Shown here one piece after another: positions 10,564 through 21,275 of a stretch of DNA of 64,000 bases. The notes below the pieces were generated by a model. That model worked only from the letters and a program-made list of their open reading frames with translations. It was not told the DNA's origin and made no database searches. Made by a program: the position numbers and the translations under genes. The stretch is taken from NCBI RefSeq assembly GCF_000801105.2, contig NC_079517.1:8866001-8930000 (forward strand). The letters run 5' to 3'. The DNA comes from Raphanus sativus (taxonomy: Eukaryota; Streptophyta; Magnoliopsida; Brassicales; Brassicaceae). Each line of letters starts with the position of its first letter. Within the stretch, counting starts at the first letter, position 1.

Positions 10564-11936
10564 TATATATGCATGAATTTTATGTTTCATTCTTGAGAAG
10601 AAAAAAATAAAATAAAATGATTCTAAAATACCTCTAATAGGAAGTTCTAATGTTGGAAACTTAAAAGTGTATACATGTATGTAACTGTGGAGTTCTAAAC
10701 TTTACGCGAAATCTTATCTAGAAATATTCGAACTCAAGATATTATGGTGAAACGGTTAAGTATATTGCAAGTTCACGTACATTTACGAATGTATTTGTAT
10801 GAGAATACTTGATTGATCAAATACTTCAGAGCTCACAAGAGTTTTAGCAATAACCAAAGCTAATGGTGAATGTAGTGTTATAGAGCAGTTGTGTGTATTC
10901 TATTTGTGTTAATGAGAATTAGGAGTTTTCCTCCATTATGCGCCGATATAAAATTTTAAAAATACTTTTATATAAACAAATTTTTAATTTTCAGTATTTA
11001 AATTTAAATTTTATTAGTTAAAAAGTAAAAATATAGTGTAATTTTTCTAGTTTGATTTATTCAAGTTTACTTTAACTTTTTAATTTAATTTTATTTAAAT
11101 CGTAATAATAATAATTAAAACTTATAGAGTTATATTATTCATATTATATTTTATTCAGTTAATTTTTATTTTAAATTAAGTCTAATAAATATATACATTA
11201 ATATAAATAACATATATAAGTTGATAAATTTATAATTATAACTACACTTATTTTGATAATATAAAATATTATTCATAAATTGATGAAAAATAATTAAATT
11301 CGTAATTATTATTTATATATATAATTATTTTATTTTAATAGATATAGAAAAGTTATTAGTATTATCATATTTTAAAAATCTTACCAAAATGGATACTTGT
11401 AGAAAAATAATATTTTTGATATAAATTTTTTTGATGTAAAATTTATTAATTATTACTATATTACGAAACTTTGCCAAAAATATGTATCCGTATATAGAAA
11501 ATAACCATTACCATATTTAAGAAATCTTGCCAAAAACATAAATATTAATATAGAAAATTTTACATGTCACAATTAAATTGATGACATGTCATATTTCTTT
11601 TAAACCATATCATTTTTTTATTGAGATTGATTGTAATGATGATACATGTACAAATCAATTCTTAAATATAGTCTGGAAATACTTGTTATAGATATTGAAG
11701 TTTGTAGAAGCGGATAAATAATTGTGATTTTCTATTTTAAAATTTGTTGTTAAAGACTTTTGTCAATATTTTTTACATATCTAACAACTACAGCTGCTGC
11801 GGATGTAAATGTTGCATTTTATAAAAATGGATAAATAATTATTATTTAAGATATTATTATACAAATTGGTTTTATTTTTTTTACCAATTTTTTTGTTTAC
11901 ATGTTTTATCATGATCTTAAGAATCATAGATCGAGA

Positions 11937-13187
11937 CTAATTTGTAGCATTGCATATGCGTCTGATCTCTCCTTCAACATTAGTCTTCACCCCAATGGCA
12001 CCCATCTTTACCACAGCTTCAGCAAAATCCGCAGCAAAATTAGCCTCCGAACTCTCGTTCCTTGCCAAATACGAATCAATTATATTCTTCATGTCATTGT
12101 CTTGGTACAGTACAGAATCCGATTTGATAACTCCTTTGCCATCTCTGATGTTCCTGAATATTTGGTCGTCGAACAAAAACTGGCTTTCCAATCCAACGGT
12201 ATCCTTACATTCACATCGCCACCTCTCGGACACTTTGATCTCAGCACTTGGAAAAACTCGGGATTTAACGTTGAATCTTGAGCATCTAAGCGTGACATGA
12301 TAAAGAAACATGCTGTGGTACCGATAGTATGTGCACCTTTTACCAGAAATTATAAAGTTTCGATTAACAAAATATATTTATATTTGCGTAAAGTTGTTGA
12401 GATTAGGATAAGTACCAGCACTAAGAAGTACAAGATCTTTATCTGAAAGCCCCTTTTCTCTGAATTTTGATTTCAAAATGTTTATGGAATCTTCAACATC
12501 TGGCAAGTTCGCAGCGTTTCTCTTATCTGATGTCAGGCCATCTCTTCGACCTGTTGGAACCTCGTAAAAAGGTCCTTTTGCCTATTATTTGCCAAAAACA
12601 ATAACATGAATACAATGATAAAAAATGGTCCTTTTGCTTTTCTTTTCTTTTTTTTTTTTTTGGTCGGAAGTATTGTAGTGTTACCGCAACGACAGCGTCC
12701 CTAGCAGCAAGAGCAACGATGTCAGCACAAGACACAACGCCTGGACACAAACGTTCAAGCTCTGATTTAGCATTATCTATAACATCGAAACCACCCACGC
12801 CAGCATTACCCGGAGCAAACCTCTCGTCATCATTTACTTTGTGTTTGATTAGAATAGACCCATCACAACCCTCCAAAAACATAACCAAACCAATTTATGT
12901 TGGTAAACTCGGAACAAAAAGCATCTTGAAGAATAGTGACACCATATGGTTTTTGCAATGGTTTTTTCTTAGAACCATACCTCAACAAAGCAATCGTGGA
13001 AGTGGAGACGGAGTAAGACAGCAGCATTTCCAGGGTCCTTGGTCACTGCTTGTTGAACCACGTCACGTACGATGGATTCTGCTGATGGACATGTATCTGA
13101 GTAGAACCCAAATTGGAGTTGTGCCTCTGAAAAACTTAATTGATCATGAGCAAAGAACAAAGCTAGAAATATTGCAATGGCGATCAT
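11937..13187 (-). pseudogene. class III peroxidase gene, frameshifted
   Basis: Four exons, the classical plant peroxidase structure: 13187-12981, 12870-12685, 12581-12416 and 12336-11937. I start at the Met at 13187 because [22 protein letters not shown] is a typical secretory signal peptide; an upstream in-frame Met at 13256 would bury it. Mature landmarks are [22 protein letters not shown] with the distal His, [26 protein letters not shown], and GAHTIG with the proximal haem His in exon 4. The closest match I recall is At1g77100 (peroxidase 13). Near 12187-12190 exon 4 lacks one base: IPLDW is followed in the next frame by ESQFLFDDQIF. Downstream residues to ICNATN are well preserved. Such enzymes oxidise phenolics with hydrogen peroxide in the cell wall. 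The copy is a recent pseudogene or carries a sequence error. Confidence 0.8.
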
Positions 13188-13504
13188 TTTCGAACTAAAG
13201 GAATGATTCGGTAAACTCTCTCTTACTTCGAGGCTCGTTTTGTTATGAATGATCATTTAAGGTATGTTGGAAAGGTTTACTTGCTTCGTCTATAATTATA
13301 TGCATGGAGGATATTAAATATACTTTTTGACTTTATGTCAATGTCATTCATTGCATTTGTATAGCTGTTACTGCCTAAAATGCTTACGGAAGTGACAAAA
13401 CTTTTATTCGAATTTTGTAAACCGTAATTCTAGATTTAAACAAAATATTAATATTAAGTAAGGTTTTTACATATTTATTTATAAATAAAAAACTCAATAT
13501 AAAG

Positions 13505-14040
13505 TAGAAGTGTCAAAATGAGTTAATTCGCTCCACTTATAATAAACTCGACTCTTTCATGAGATAGTTCAGTTCAGCTCATTTATTATATGAGTTTTAA
13601 TATGTAAACTTGAACTCAGATCATCTAGATTATAAGTTAAATGAACTAACTCGCGATCAATATAAAATATATAAAATTATAAAAATATAGAATATTTTTT
13701 TGATAATATAATTTAAAATTCAAATATTAGAAACCCAAAATGTTAGTATTAAATACTGAATAAAACCAACACCTAATAATATATTAAATCAAAGCTGAAT
13801 CAATGATCTTTTGAGATGATTCATCTTCAAACTCTTCATCTATTCCAATCGTATATATATTTACATGAGAGTCTTGAAAATATTTTGTTTTATATTTTAA
13901 TTCTAAAGATATATGATATGAACATTGATATCAATATTCTTTTATATTTATATCTAAATATATAAAGTGAAAACATTTTAATTAAAATAAATAAATATGA
14001 TTAATATACAAACTATCTTTCTTACTTAAGAAAAATAGAA

Positions 14041-14074
<34 letters not shown>

Positions 14075-14266
14075 ATATGAAAACAATCAAGCTTATGAGT
14101 TAGATCATGTTCATTATTAAAGATCGTTCATATAATTTGTGATCTAATTTAAATTCGATTATAAAGTTCATTTATTAAATAAGTCTAAGAAATATAATTT
14201 ATGCTCATGAAAAAATTGAGGTGAGCTCAGTCAACTCATAAGCGATAATTTATTTTGACATCCCTA
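13505..14266. mobile_element. hAT-like non-autonomous element
   Basis: The left end TAGAAGTGTCAAAATGAGTTAA is inverted at the right, where the reverse strand reads TAGGGATGTCAAAATAAATTA. The flanks ATATAAAG (left) and ATATAGGG (right) match at six of eight bases, compatible with an old 8-bp hAT target duplication. The inside is AT-rich and has no transposase. Confidence 0.5.
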
Positions 14267-14541
14267 ATATAGGGCGAGTATTAACGTGGATATAACTAAA
14301 ACGTGGATAATATATTAACGTGGCGAGTATTAACGTTAGGAAACTGCATCATGCATGCAGAAACTAAAGAGATATGTACAAAATTAATCGTAACGTCTTT
14401 TGTTTTCTCTGCAAATTGCCAATGTGAATATTTTAAAAGCTCAACCAAATAACCCCACATGGCAACAAATTTTAGAAGTGCGACAAGTTCGATGAATTGT
14501 TCTTAGGTAGACTACTCTCTCACTCAAAATAAATGTTATAA

Positions 14542-14796
14542 GGACATCTCCAATCTCATCCATTTTACATTTTAAAATAGAGTTTAGAGTAAAAATATTT
14601 TAATAGCATTCTATTTTTCACTCTATAATAGAGTAAAATTAGATTAATTTATATATAAATTAAGTAAATTATTATTTTTTGTCTATCACTGTATTTTCCA
14701 TTTTAAAATGAAATATCATTAGAATATATCCCAACTCTACTACAGAGTTATACCAGTTTAGAATGAAAAATTAGGTAAAACCATTGGAAATGGTCC
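14542..14796. mobile_element. degenerate MITE-like palindrome
   Basis: GGACATCTCCAATCTCATCC at the left is partly inverted at the right (reverse strand GGACCATTTCCAATGG). Internal AAAATAGAGT motifs resemble those of the MITE in the ABCI17 intron. No clear target duplication remains. Confidence 0.4.
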
Positions 14797-15026
14797 GACG
14801 TTCTGTCTATATACAAGGTTAGTTCTTTGTCACGTGAGGATATTTGTTAAATATAGCAGCTAGCACGTGGAAGTCGGCTTGTTCGCTATAACAGCAAAGG
14901 ATGTTTCTAGGATTTTGCATTCTCTGCATCGTCTTCTTTCTTTGAGTTTATAAAACAGAAGAGTGCCAAAGAGGATACAAAAACAGTTATAATATTTCTA
15001 ATAATTCATCAGGAAAACTGTAACTT

Positions 15027-15032
15027 AAGTAG

Positions 15033-15073
<41 letters not shown>

Positions 15074-15108
15074 AGCCGGTTTACCAAAAAAAAAAAAGTA
15101 GTAATATA
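15027..15108. repeat. poly(A) footprint between 13-bp direct repeats
   Basis: AAGTAGTAATATA at 15027-15039 recurs at 15096-15108. The insert consists of an (AT)n run, TTAAGCCGGTTTACC and then an A run, the appearance of a strongly truncated plus-oriented retroposon. Confidence 0.55.
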
Positions 15109-17207
15109 GTGTGTTTTTTTGGAAACTTTGATAAGTAGTACTGTAACTTAAGTAGTAATCTAGTGTGTTTTTTTGGAAACTTTGATAAGTAGTAATCTAG
15201 TGTTTAAATGTGAGAGAAGTAAATATGCAGCTACGTATATGATCTTATTCTAATAAATTAAAATGTCTTGGAAATCCTTTTGTGTGTTCTATATCACAAG
15301 ATGACAATATCTCAAGTCTTTGAACTGGAAACATTAATTTGGCGATTGCATATTTTCCTTGAATTTGCTTATGATCATAAATGCTTCAAATTGGTTACAT
15401 TTTAATTTTAAAGCCTTTCTTTTTACATCAAGAGCATTTTAAACTTAAAGAAAATGCTATATTTTACACTTGTAAACAACTAAACAAGTGATGGAGATTT
15501 ATATTTTATGAACAATTGGGCCAACAAATATTTTATTCCTAAGGCCTCGAAAGCAAACCTGAATGTCTGAACCGGATATTACTTAAAACTTAAAGTTATA
15601 GATTTTCTTAAGCCAAACCACTTATTAAACTAGATCATATAGTACATGAAACGCAAAAGATCATGGCTTTTCTCAAAAAAAATATTGAAGTATATGCTAT
15701 TAGAGTCCCACATCCTATGGAACGATTGGTCATTGGATAGTATATATGTAATGTGACAATTTTTTACTCTCGAATTAGATTTTGAATATGAGTTATACCA
15801 ATTATTAGTATGATACTAGAGTCTATAGTTTGATCCATCAGATTATTTCCTACATAGACAGTTTTCCATTTGTGTGTTATATATAAATGACCTATTTTGT
15901 TGTGGTATTTCTATTTTGTTGTGGTATTTCTCGGATGGTGGACTTAGATTGATTTCATTGGATTGTATTCCACTCACATCTCTCCATAGATTATCAGGAT
16001 CCCACATTGTGTGAGATGTTGGTCTTTGGACAATATATAAGAAGCTATCCTATTCTTTTACTACTTTTTACTAAACGATGTGGAATTCTAATATATGCTT
16101 AACTCAAATGGATCAAGAACACATGAACTTAGATGTTTTTTATAAAGTATGCAACAACGAAATACCTAAATTTTCTACGTATCTAAATATCTTATCAAAT
16201 GTTATGTACGTTGTTAATGTACATATGCGTATACATTGACAATACGGAATAATGTAACCGTGTTTGTAACGAAAAATACATAGGTTGGTGGAAAATGACC
16301 CAAAGCAACAAAAATAAGAAACGAACAAAATGATGAATTGATGGCACGCGAAGAGAAGAGAGTTAGACTTATGTTATGTCACTTTCCTTTGATATACACA
16401 CTCCCTACCTCTCTCTCTCTCCCAATGACTAGACCAGACACGTTTTAGTTCTTGCGCCCTTATCTCAGACCATTTTTCACTGACTTTCCAAAATTTCATT
16501 TTATATATTTTTACTACTATAAATAATAGAGTATGTAGTTTATAATTTTGAAATGAATTAATCATTTCTCGCACTTGAATTTGATATGATTTATAACCTA
16601 CCCATAATCCCACACTATTTCCTCCCTTTTCCTCGATCCCATGCGCTTCCTCTTAGTCTTCTTTTCCATCATCATTGTTGTTTAATATATATTTTTGTAC
16701 ATATTTTTTTTCTAACACCTTTTGTAACATAGTTTCTCCTTTGTTTTTAATATATGATGTTTTGGTTAAATACACAAAGATTAAAAAATTTATATTTTTA
16801 AAAAAATATTTTTGAAGATGTAATTTTAAAATCATTCAGTCAATTATAAAAAAACTGTAAAATTTTATTAGTCGAATATTTTTGAATGAAGTTAAAGTTA
16901 ACTTTAAAACTTTAAAATATCTTACTTTTAAATAACATAAACTTTCTAGATATTGTATAATTTGAAACGAAGGGAGTATCATGTAAGACATCGTATTCGA
17001 CGGCGTGTTTCATTTGTATATTTGTGTGTAAGTGTGTTCTATGACAACATAAAGAGACGATGTGATCTAATATTGCAATATACATAGAGCGAGAAAGACA
17101 ACTTCATTCGAGAGTCGTGATTCGAGAAAGCAAATTTCATATTTTTAATTTCTTTGTCTGGTTTATGCGTGTGCTTATATAAACATACAAGATAATAAGA
17201 GATTTTA

Positions 17208-17827
17208 TGTTGGAACAAAAGGGGCACCCCAATAGTACTGCAGAAAGTAAACCGAGAGACACAACAAAACAAGCAACCACTATGCTTTATTAGAATCTTC
17301 TTTAAACAATCTATTACAAGATCTGCTTAATTCAGCTTTTACACGTCTAGTGTTAACACCTTAACACACGCTACTGAAAGATTCCTAAGCTACACCGCTT
17401 ATATATCTCCTTCGTCAAGTACTTCAGCCACTGCTTCAGCACAACTCCGAACACTTCCAAGAGCTTCTCTCTCTCTATAAACTCAGCCTCTGTGTCTCTT
17501 TCTTCATACAGACGACTCCATAGCTATTTTATATTATTCTCCACGTTCCTGAAACCTAGTTTCCAAGGCAACATGAATATGGACATCTTCCATAACAATA
17601 AGTGCAACTTTCCTTTTCTTGGAATGCACTTATTCCTTTTCCTTTAAGTCATAAACTTGCTTCTCAAGTTTATTCCTCTTTCCATATCTTCAAGATACTC
17701 TCTTGCTCTCCAAGTCTGTTGACTCCAGCTCAGCATCTCGACTCCACATGGTCTTCATCACTCAACAAGACGTCTCCTTCAGCAACTACGTCAGCGACTA
17801 CTTCAGGGTTGACATTTTACATCAACA
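17208..17827 (-). repeat. 3' LTR of the gag-only element
   Basis: 620 bp, TGTTGGAACA at the plus-strand left edge and TACATCAACA at the right. It differs from the 5' LTR by T/C within the CACC(T/C)TAACAC segment and A/T within TTCC(A/T)AGG. Confidence 0.93.
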
Positions 17828-18615
17828 ATCTCCCCCTTTTAGCTTTGTGTGCCAATCAAGCACAATACTGTTCTGGTTCAACAACCATGTTTCCCACTTG
17901 GAAGCTTCCATGCTAATTGTGCTTTTCTCCCCCACGGGATGTGCACCACACCATGTTTTTCTCCCCCATGAGATAAGCACAATCTACATCAGGACGTCAT
18001 CCACCATACTCTTCTCCCTCACGAGATATGCATGCACTCCTTGTACCAGAACGTCACCATTCTCCCCCTGCTTGATTGCATACTAAGCTAAAACACATAT
18101 GCTTAAATGTCAAGCCTTATAGACAAACTCCCCCTGAGTCTATGCTTCAATCTTGTCCACTTCTCGGAAGTACTTCACCAAGTACGTCAGCACCTAACGC
18201 ACACCAGCGACACCAAGAGCACGTTATCTTCAACGCACCACACGCTCACCACGAGCTCCACACGATGGCTAACTCCACCACACAGAACATCAACTCCAAT
18301 GCCATAAAACTAAGTCCACATCGGACTCCATTATGAACTACTTCAAACACTGCTTCGAAACCAAGCAGTAACATACACTAAGGAAACCTCTCTATTTATT
18401 CTACGAGGTATATCTTTCTCATAAGGCACGTATCTTCTTTCCTTTTCCAAGCTCAGGCAATCAACACACGTACTCTAATATAACTCCAGCTTCATGTAAC
18501 ATGTTACGTACTACCTCCTGTAGTACTCCGCGAACTAATACTTATCTCCTCCTTTTTGACTATGCATGTGAACTCATCACCTCTAGATAGAAAACCACGT
18601 CTTCATTCTCCCCCT
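17828..18615 (-). promoter_or_regulatory. array of polypurine-tract-like motifs upstream of the 3' LTR
   Basis: On the minus strand, GGGGGAG-type tracts occur near 18606, 18129, 18062, 18011 (GAGGGAG), 17961, 17927 and immediately at the LTR (17828-17840). Only the last is in position to prime plus-strand DNA synthesis of the element; the others are extra copies spread over about 780 bp. Confidence 0.7.
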
Positions 18616-18638
18616 ATGAGTCACATCATGGTCAAAAA

Positions 18639-20564
18639 CTAATATGAAGATTTATATCCTCCAAAGTAAGGAGGAAATCTCATTCCACCATCTCCATAGT
18701 GATCAAATCTCCTAGACCACTTATTCCTGAGCCCAAATCCTCCATGATTAGCCCTTTGAACAGACTTGAAACACTCACGTCGAATATGTCCTTGAACTCC
18801 ACAAGAATAACATATAGGACCATGTCTCCTCATACCATAAGCTTGCACCGTTTGGTTCTTCTCCCTCAATAACTTGTAACACCTTGGCCTAATGTGCCCA
18901 ATAACACCACAATGATGACAAACAGGCCGAAACTTCCGTTGAGTTGCACTCTTCAATCTAGAAACTCTCTCTGGAGCAGTCACCGTAGCAGTTGCCGTAG
19001 CAGTACGTGTAGCAGTCGTGTTCTTCACATCAGTTACAGTCTTCATTGTAGTCTTTCCATTGGATGTCTTCTTTGCAGACACTTTAACCCCTGGTCTTGT
19101 AGCAGACGTAGCTAAAACCCCAGGTTTCCCTGCTGATACAAAAATACTTTTAGCTGTAGAACTTTCTCCTTGATATCCAAGGCCACATCGATCACTTTTC
19201 CCAATACTAAGAAGATGATCTAGCTGCTTCGTCCCACCATTCAGCATCCTCAAACCCTTCTGAGTCTCTGCAAGTTGAGCACTAATCTGTCGTGCTTCTT
19301 CTTCTTTCTCTGAAGCATACTTAAGTGCTTCAGCAACTTGAGCTTCTAGCTTGACCTTCTCCTTTGTCAACTCTGAATTCGCCTCAACCTGTTTGAGCCA
19401 ATTCTCATACAGTTTTCCAGAATTCTCAGCAAGATCAAAATCCCCATCATCATCATCACTTCCACATGAAGCCCTTGTCACAGATGCTGATGCAGATCCC
19501 GCCGCAGATTTCGTCTTAGAACCAGACTCAAAAGTTGTAAACGCCACCAAGTTCTTCAACTCTTCACTATCATCTGAATCAATATCAGATTCATTCTTGA
19601 CATCACTGTTATTCTTTTGCTTCAGTAAATTGTCACATTTCTTCTGAGCATTACCAAATTCATTACCCTCAACGCTTTTGAATCTTAGTCTCTTGAAAGT
19701 TGGACACTCCCTTTTGAAGTGCCCATATCCTCTGCATTTGTAACATTGCACCTCTGTATTGACACATTGCTCGCCAGCTTCATGTCTTCGCTTTCTCAAA
19801 CCAACTTTCTCATGTCCTTGCCACTTTATCATTTCCTGTAGTACTTGGTGAAGCACGCGAATCATCTTGATCACCTCATCTTCATTCTCTGATTTTTGAC
19901 TTGTTGTTTCATCAACTGCCAAATTCACTTCAGTATGATTCCCCACGTCATCAAGCTCCATCTCATGAGCTTTTAACATCCCTACAACTTCATGAAAGCT
20001 GAATTTATCTATGTCAAGAGACACAAACATTGCTGCCTTATAAGCTGTGAATCTTTCTGGTAGACACCTTAAAAACTTCTTCACCAGTTTCTTGTCCTTG
20101 TATTCCATGCCAAGAACACGAGCCTCTTGTGCTAACCCACTGAGTTGAGAACTAAAATCTGATACAGATTCATGTTCTTTCATCTTCAAGTTCTCAAATT
20201 TTGATTTGAGAAAATCCATCCTTAAGCTCTTAACCTTCTCAATTCCTTCAAAGTGTAATTGCAGAATATCCCACGCCTCTTTTGCATTCTTGCATCCTTG
20301 AATAAGATCTAGTTGTTTCTTTGTGACTGATGTAAAAATACCAAATAAAGCTTTTGCATTGTGTCTTGACATATCCTTCTCACGCTTTGTCCATTTAGCC
20401 AATGGTTTGTTGACCACAACACCATCTTTATCTACTGTCTTGGGAACTTCATAGCCATCTTCTACTGATGCCCAAACATCCATATCAATACTTTGTAAGC
20501 TTGCCTTCATCTTTGCTTTCCAATGCCCATATTGTTCTGGATCTAGCATAAACTCAACCACCAT
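18639..20564 (-). CDS. gag: Gag protein of the Sirevirus-like element
   Basis: A single 641-residue frame. The N-terminal half is the copia Gag (UBN2-type) domain: YGHWKAKMKASLQSID, CKNAKEAWDILQLHFEG, ESVSDFSSQLSGLA and LVKKFLRCLPERF. A first CCHC zinc knuckle (CYKCRGYGHFKREC) follows near residue 275. An acidic Ser/Asp stretch and a predicted coiled coil (SELTKEKVKLEAQVAEALKY) come next, then the RMLNGGTKQLDHLLSIGK motif seen in Sirevirus Gags. Two further knuckles (CHHCGVIGHIRPRC and CYSCGVQGHIRREC) lie near the C terminus. The frame is open and ends in its own stop, not in a pol fusion. It would assemble the particle and bind element RNA. No enzymatic domain is present. Confidence 0.9.
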   Translation of the reverse strand: MVVEFMLDPEQYGHWKAKMKASLQSIDMDVWASVEDGYEVPKTVDKDGVVVNKPLAKWTKREKDMSRHNAKALFGIFTSVTKKQLDLIQGCKNAKEAWDILQLHFEGIEKVKSLRMDFLKSKFENLKMKEHESVSDFSSQLSGLAQEARVLGMEYKDKKLVKKFLRCLPERFTAYKAAMFVSLDIDKFSFHEVVGMLKAHEMELDDVGNHTEVNLAVDETTSQKSENEDEVIKMIRVLHQVLQEMIKWQGHEKVGLRKRRHEAGEQCVNTEVQCYKCRGYGHFKRECPTFKRLRFKSVEGNEFGNAQKKCDNLLKQKNNSDVKNESDIDSDDSEELKNLVAFTTFESGSKTKSAAGSASASVTRASCGSDDDDGDFDLAENSGKLYENWLKQVEANSELTKEKVKLEAQVAEALKYASEKEEEARQISAQLAETQKGLRMLNGGTKQLDHLLSIGKSDRCGLGYQGESSTAKSIFVSAGKPGVLATSATRPGVKVSAKKTSNGKTTMKTVTDVKNTTATRTATATATVTAPERVSRLKSATQRKFRPVCHHCGVIGHIRPRCYKLLREKNQTVQAYGMRRHGPICYSCGVQGHIRRECFKSVQRANHGGFGLRNKWSRRFDHYGDGGMRFPPYFGGYKSSY

Positions 20565-20636
20565 GCTTTCTGCTGTACTTTATCTTCCCTTCTTTCCTCT
20601 TGCCTTCGGGATCCTCACCAGTAACTTAGGTGACCC

Positions 20637-20648
20637 GCTCTGATACCA
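20637..20648 (-). promoter_or_regulatory. primer-binding site (initiator tRNA-Met)
   Basis: Minus-strand TGGTATCAGAGC, the standard copia/gypsy minus-strand priming site, two bases inside the 5' LTR border. Confidence 0.92.
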
Positions 20649-20650
20649 CT

Positions 20651-21270
20651 TGTTGGAACAAAAGGGGCACCCCAATAGTACTGCAGAAAGTAAACCGAGA
20701 GACACAACAAAACAAGCAACCACTATGCTTTATTAGAATCTTCTTTAAACAATCTATTACAAGATCTGCTTAATTCAGCTTTTACACGTCTAGTGTTAAC
20801 ACCCTAACACACGCTACTGAAAGATTCCTAAGCTACACCGCTTATATATCTCCTTCGTCAAGTACTTCAGCCACTGCTTCAGCACAACTCCGAACACTTC
20901 CAAGAGCTTCTCTCTCTCTATAAACTCAGCCTCTGTGTCTCTTTCTTCATACAGACGACTCCATAGCTATTTTATATTATTCTCCACGTTCCTGAAACCT
21001 AGTTTCCTAGGCAACATGAATATGGACATCTTCCATAACAATAAGTGCAACTTTCCTTTTCTTGGAATGCACTTATTCCTTTTCCTTTAAGTCATAAACT
21101 TGCTTCTCAAGTTTATTCCTCTTTCCATATCTTCAAGATACTCTCTTGCTCTCCAAGTCTGTTGACTCCAGCTCAGCATCTCGACTCCACATGGTCTTCA
21201 TCACTCAACAAGACGTCTCCTTCAGCAACTACGTCAGCGACTACTTCAGGGTTGACATTTTACATCAACA
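20651..21270 (-). repeat. 5' LTR of the gag-only element
   Basis: 620 bp, same length as the other LTR and about 99.7 percent identical by eye. Confidence 0.93.
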
Positions 21271-21275
21271 TTTTA

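Larger units (their letters stand above)
10146..11936. other. AT-rich intergenic DNA containing a SINE
   Basis: This is the upstream region of the PsbP-like gene and the downstream region of the peroxidase. Apart from the SINE at 10332-10510 and the footprint at 10530-10563 it is AT-rich and shows no gene. Confidence 0.5.
13188..17202. other. AT-rich intergenic DNA with small elements, no gene
   Basis: Holds the hAT-like element (13505-14266), a MITE-like palindrome (14542-14796), (AT)n runs near 14047-14070 and 15037-15070, and a short duplication of AGTAGTAATCTAGTGTG units near 15095-15200. No open frame looks like a gene. Confidence 0.5.
17203..21275 (-). mobile_element. gag-only LTR retrotransposon of Sirevirus (copia) type
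   Basis: Two 620-bp LTRs (17208-17827 and 20651-21270) begin TG and end CA and differ at only about two positions. They are flanked by the 5-bp target duplication TTTTA at 17203-17207 and 21271-21275. The element points to the minus strand. The primer-binding site TGGTATCAGAGC (20648-20637), complementary to initiator tRNA-Met, lies two bases from the 5' LTR. The polypurine tract AAAAGGGGGAGAT abuts the 3' LTR at 17828-17840. The 2823-bp interior codes for one 641-residue Gag and has no protease, integrase, reverse transcriptase or RNase H. About seven GGGGGAG-type tracts recur between the gag stop and the 3' LTR, a feature reported for Sireviruses. It must depend on a partner element for its enzymes. 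Near-identical LTRs imply recent movement. Confidence 0.92.

Noticed and set aside
14047..14070. CRISPR-like or satellite array
   Set aside because: It is a plain (AT)n microsatellite; no regularly spaced repeats occur anywhere in this nuclear window.
17602..18336. Plus-strand open frames in the gag-only element, repeated at 21045-21362
   Set aside because: They lie antisense in the LTR and the noncoding 3' part; they recur only because the LTRs are identical.
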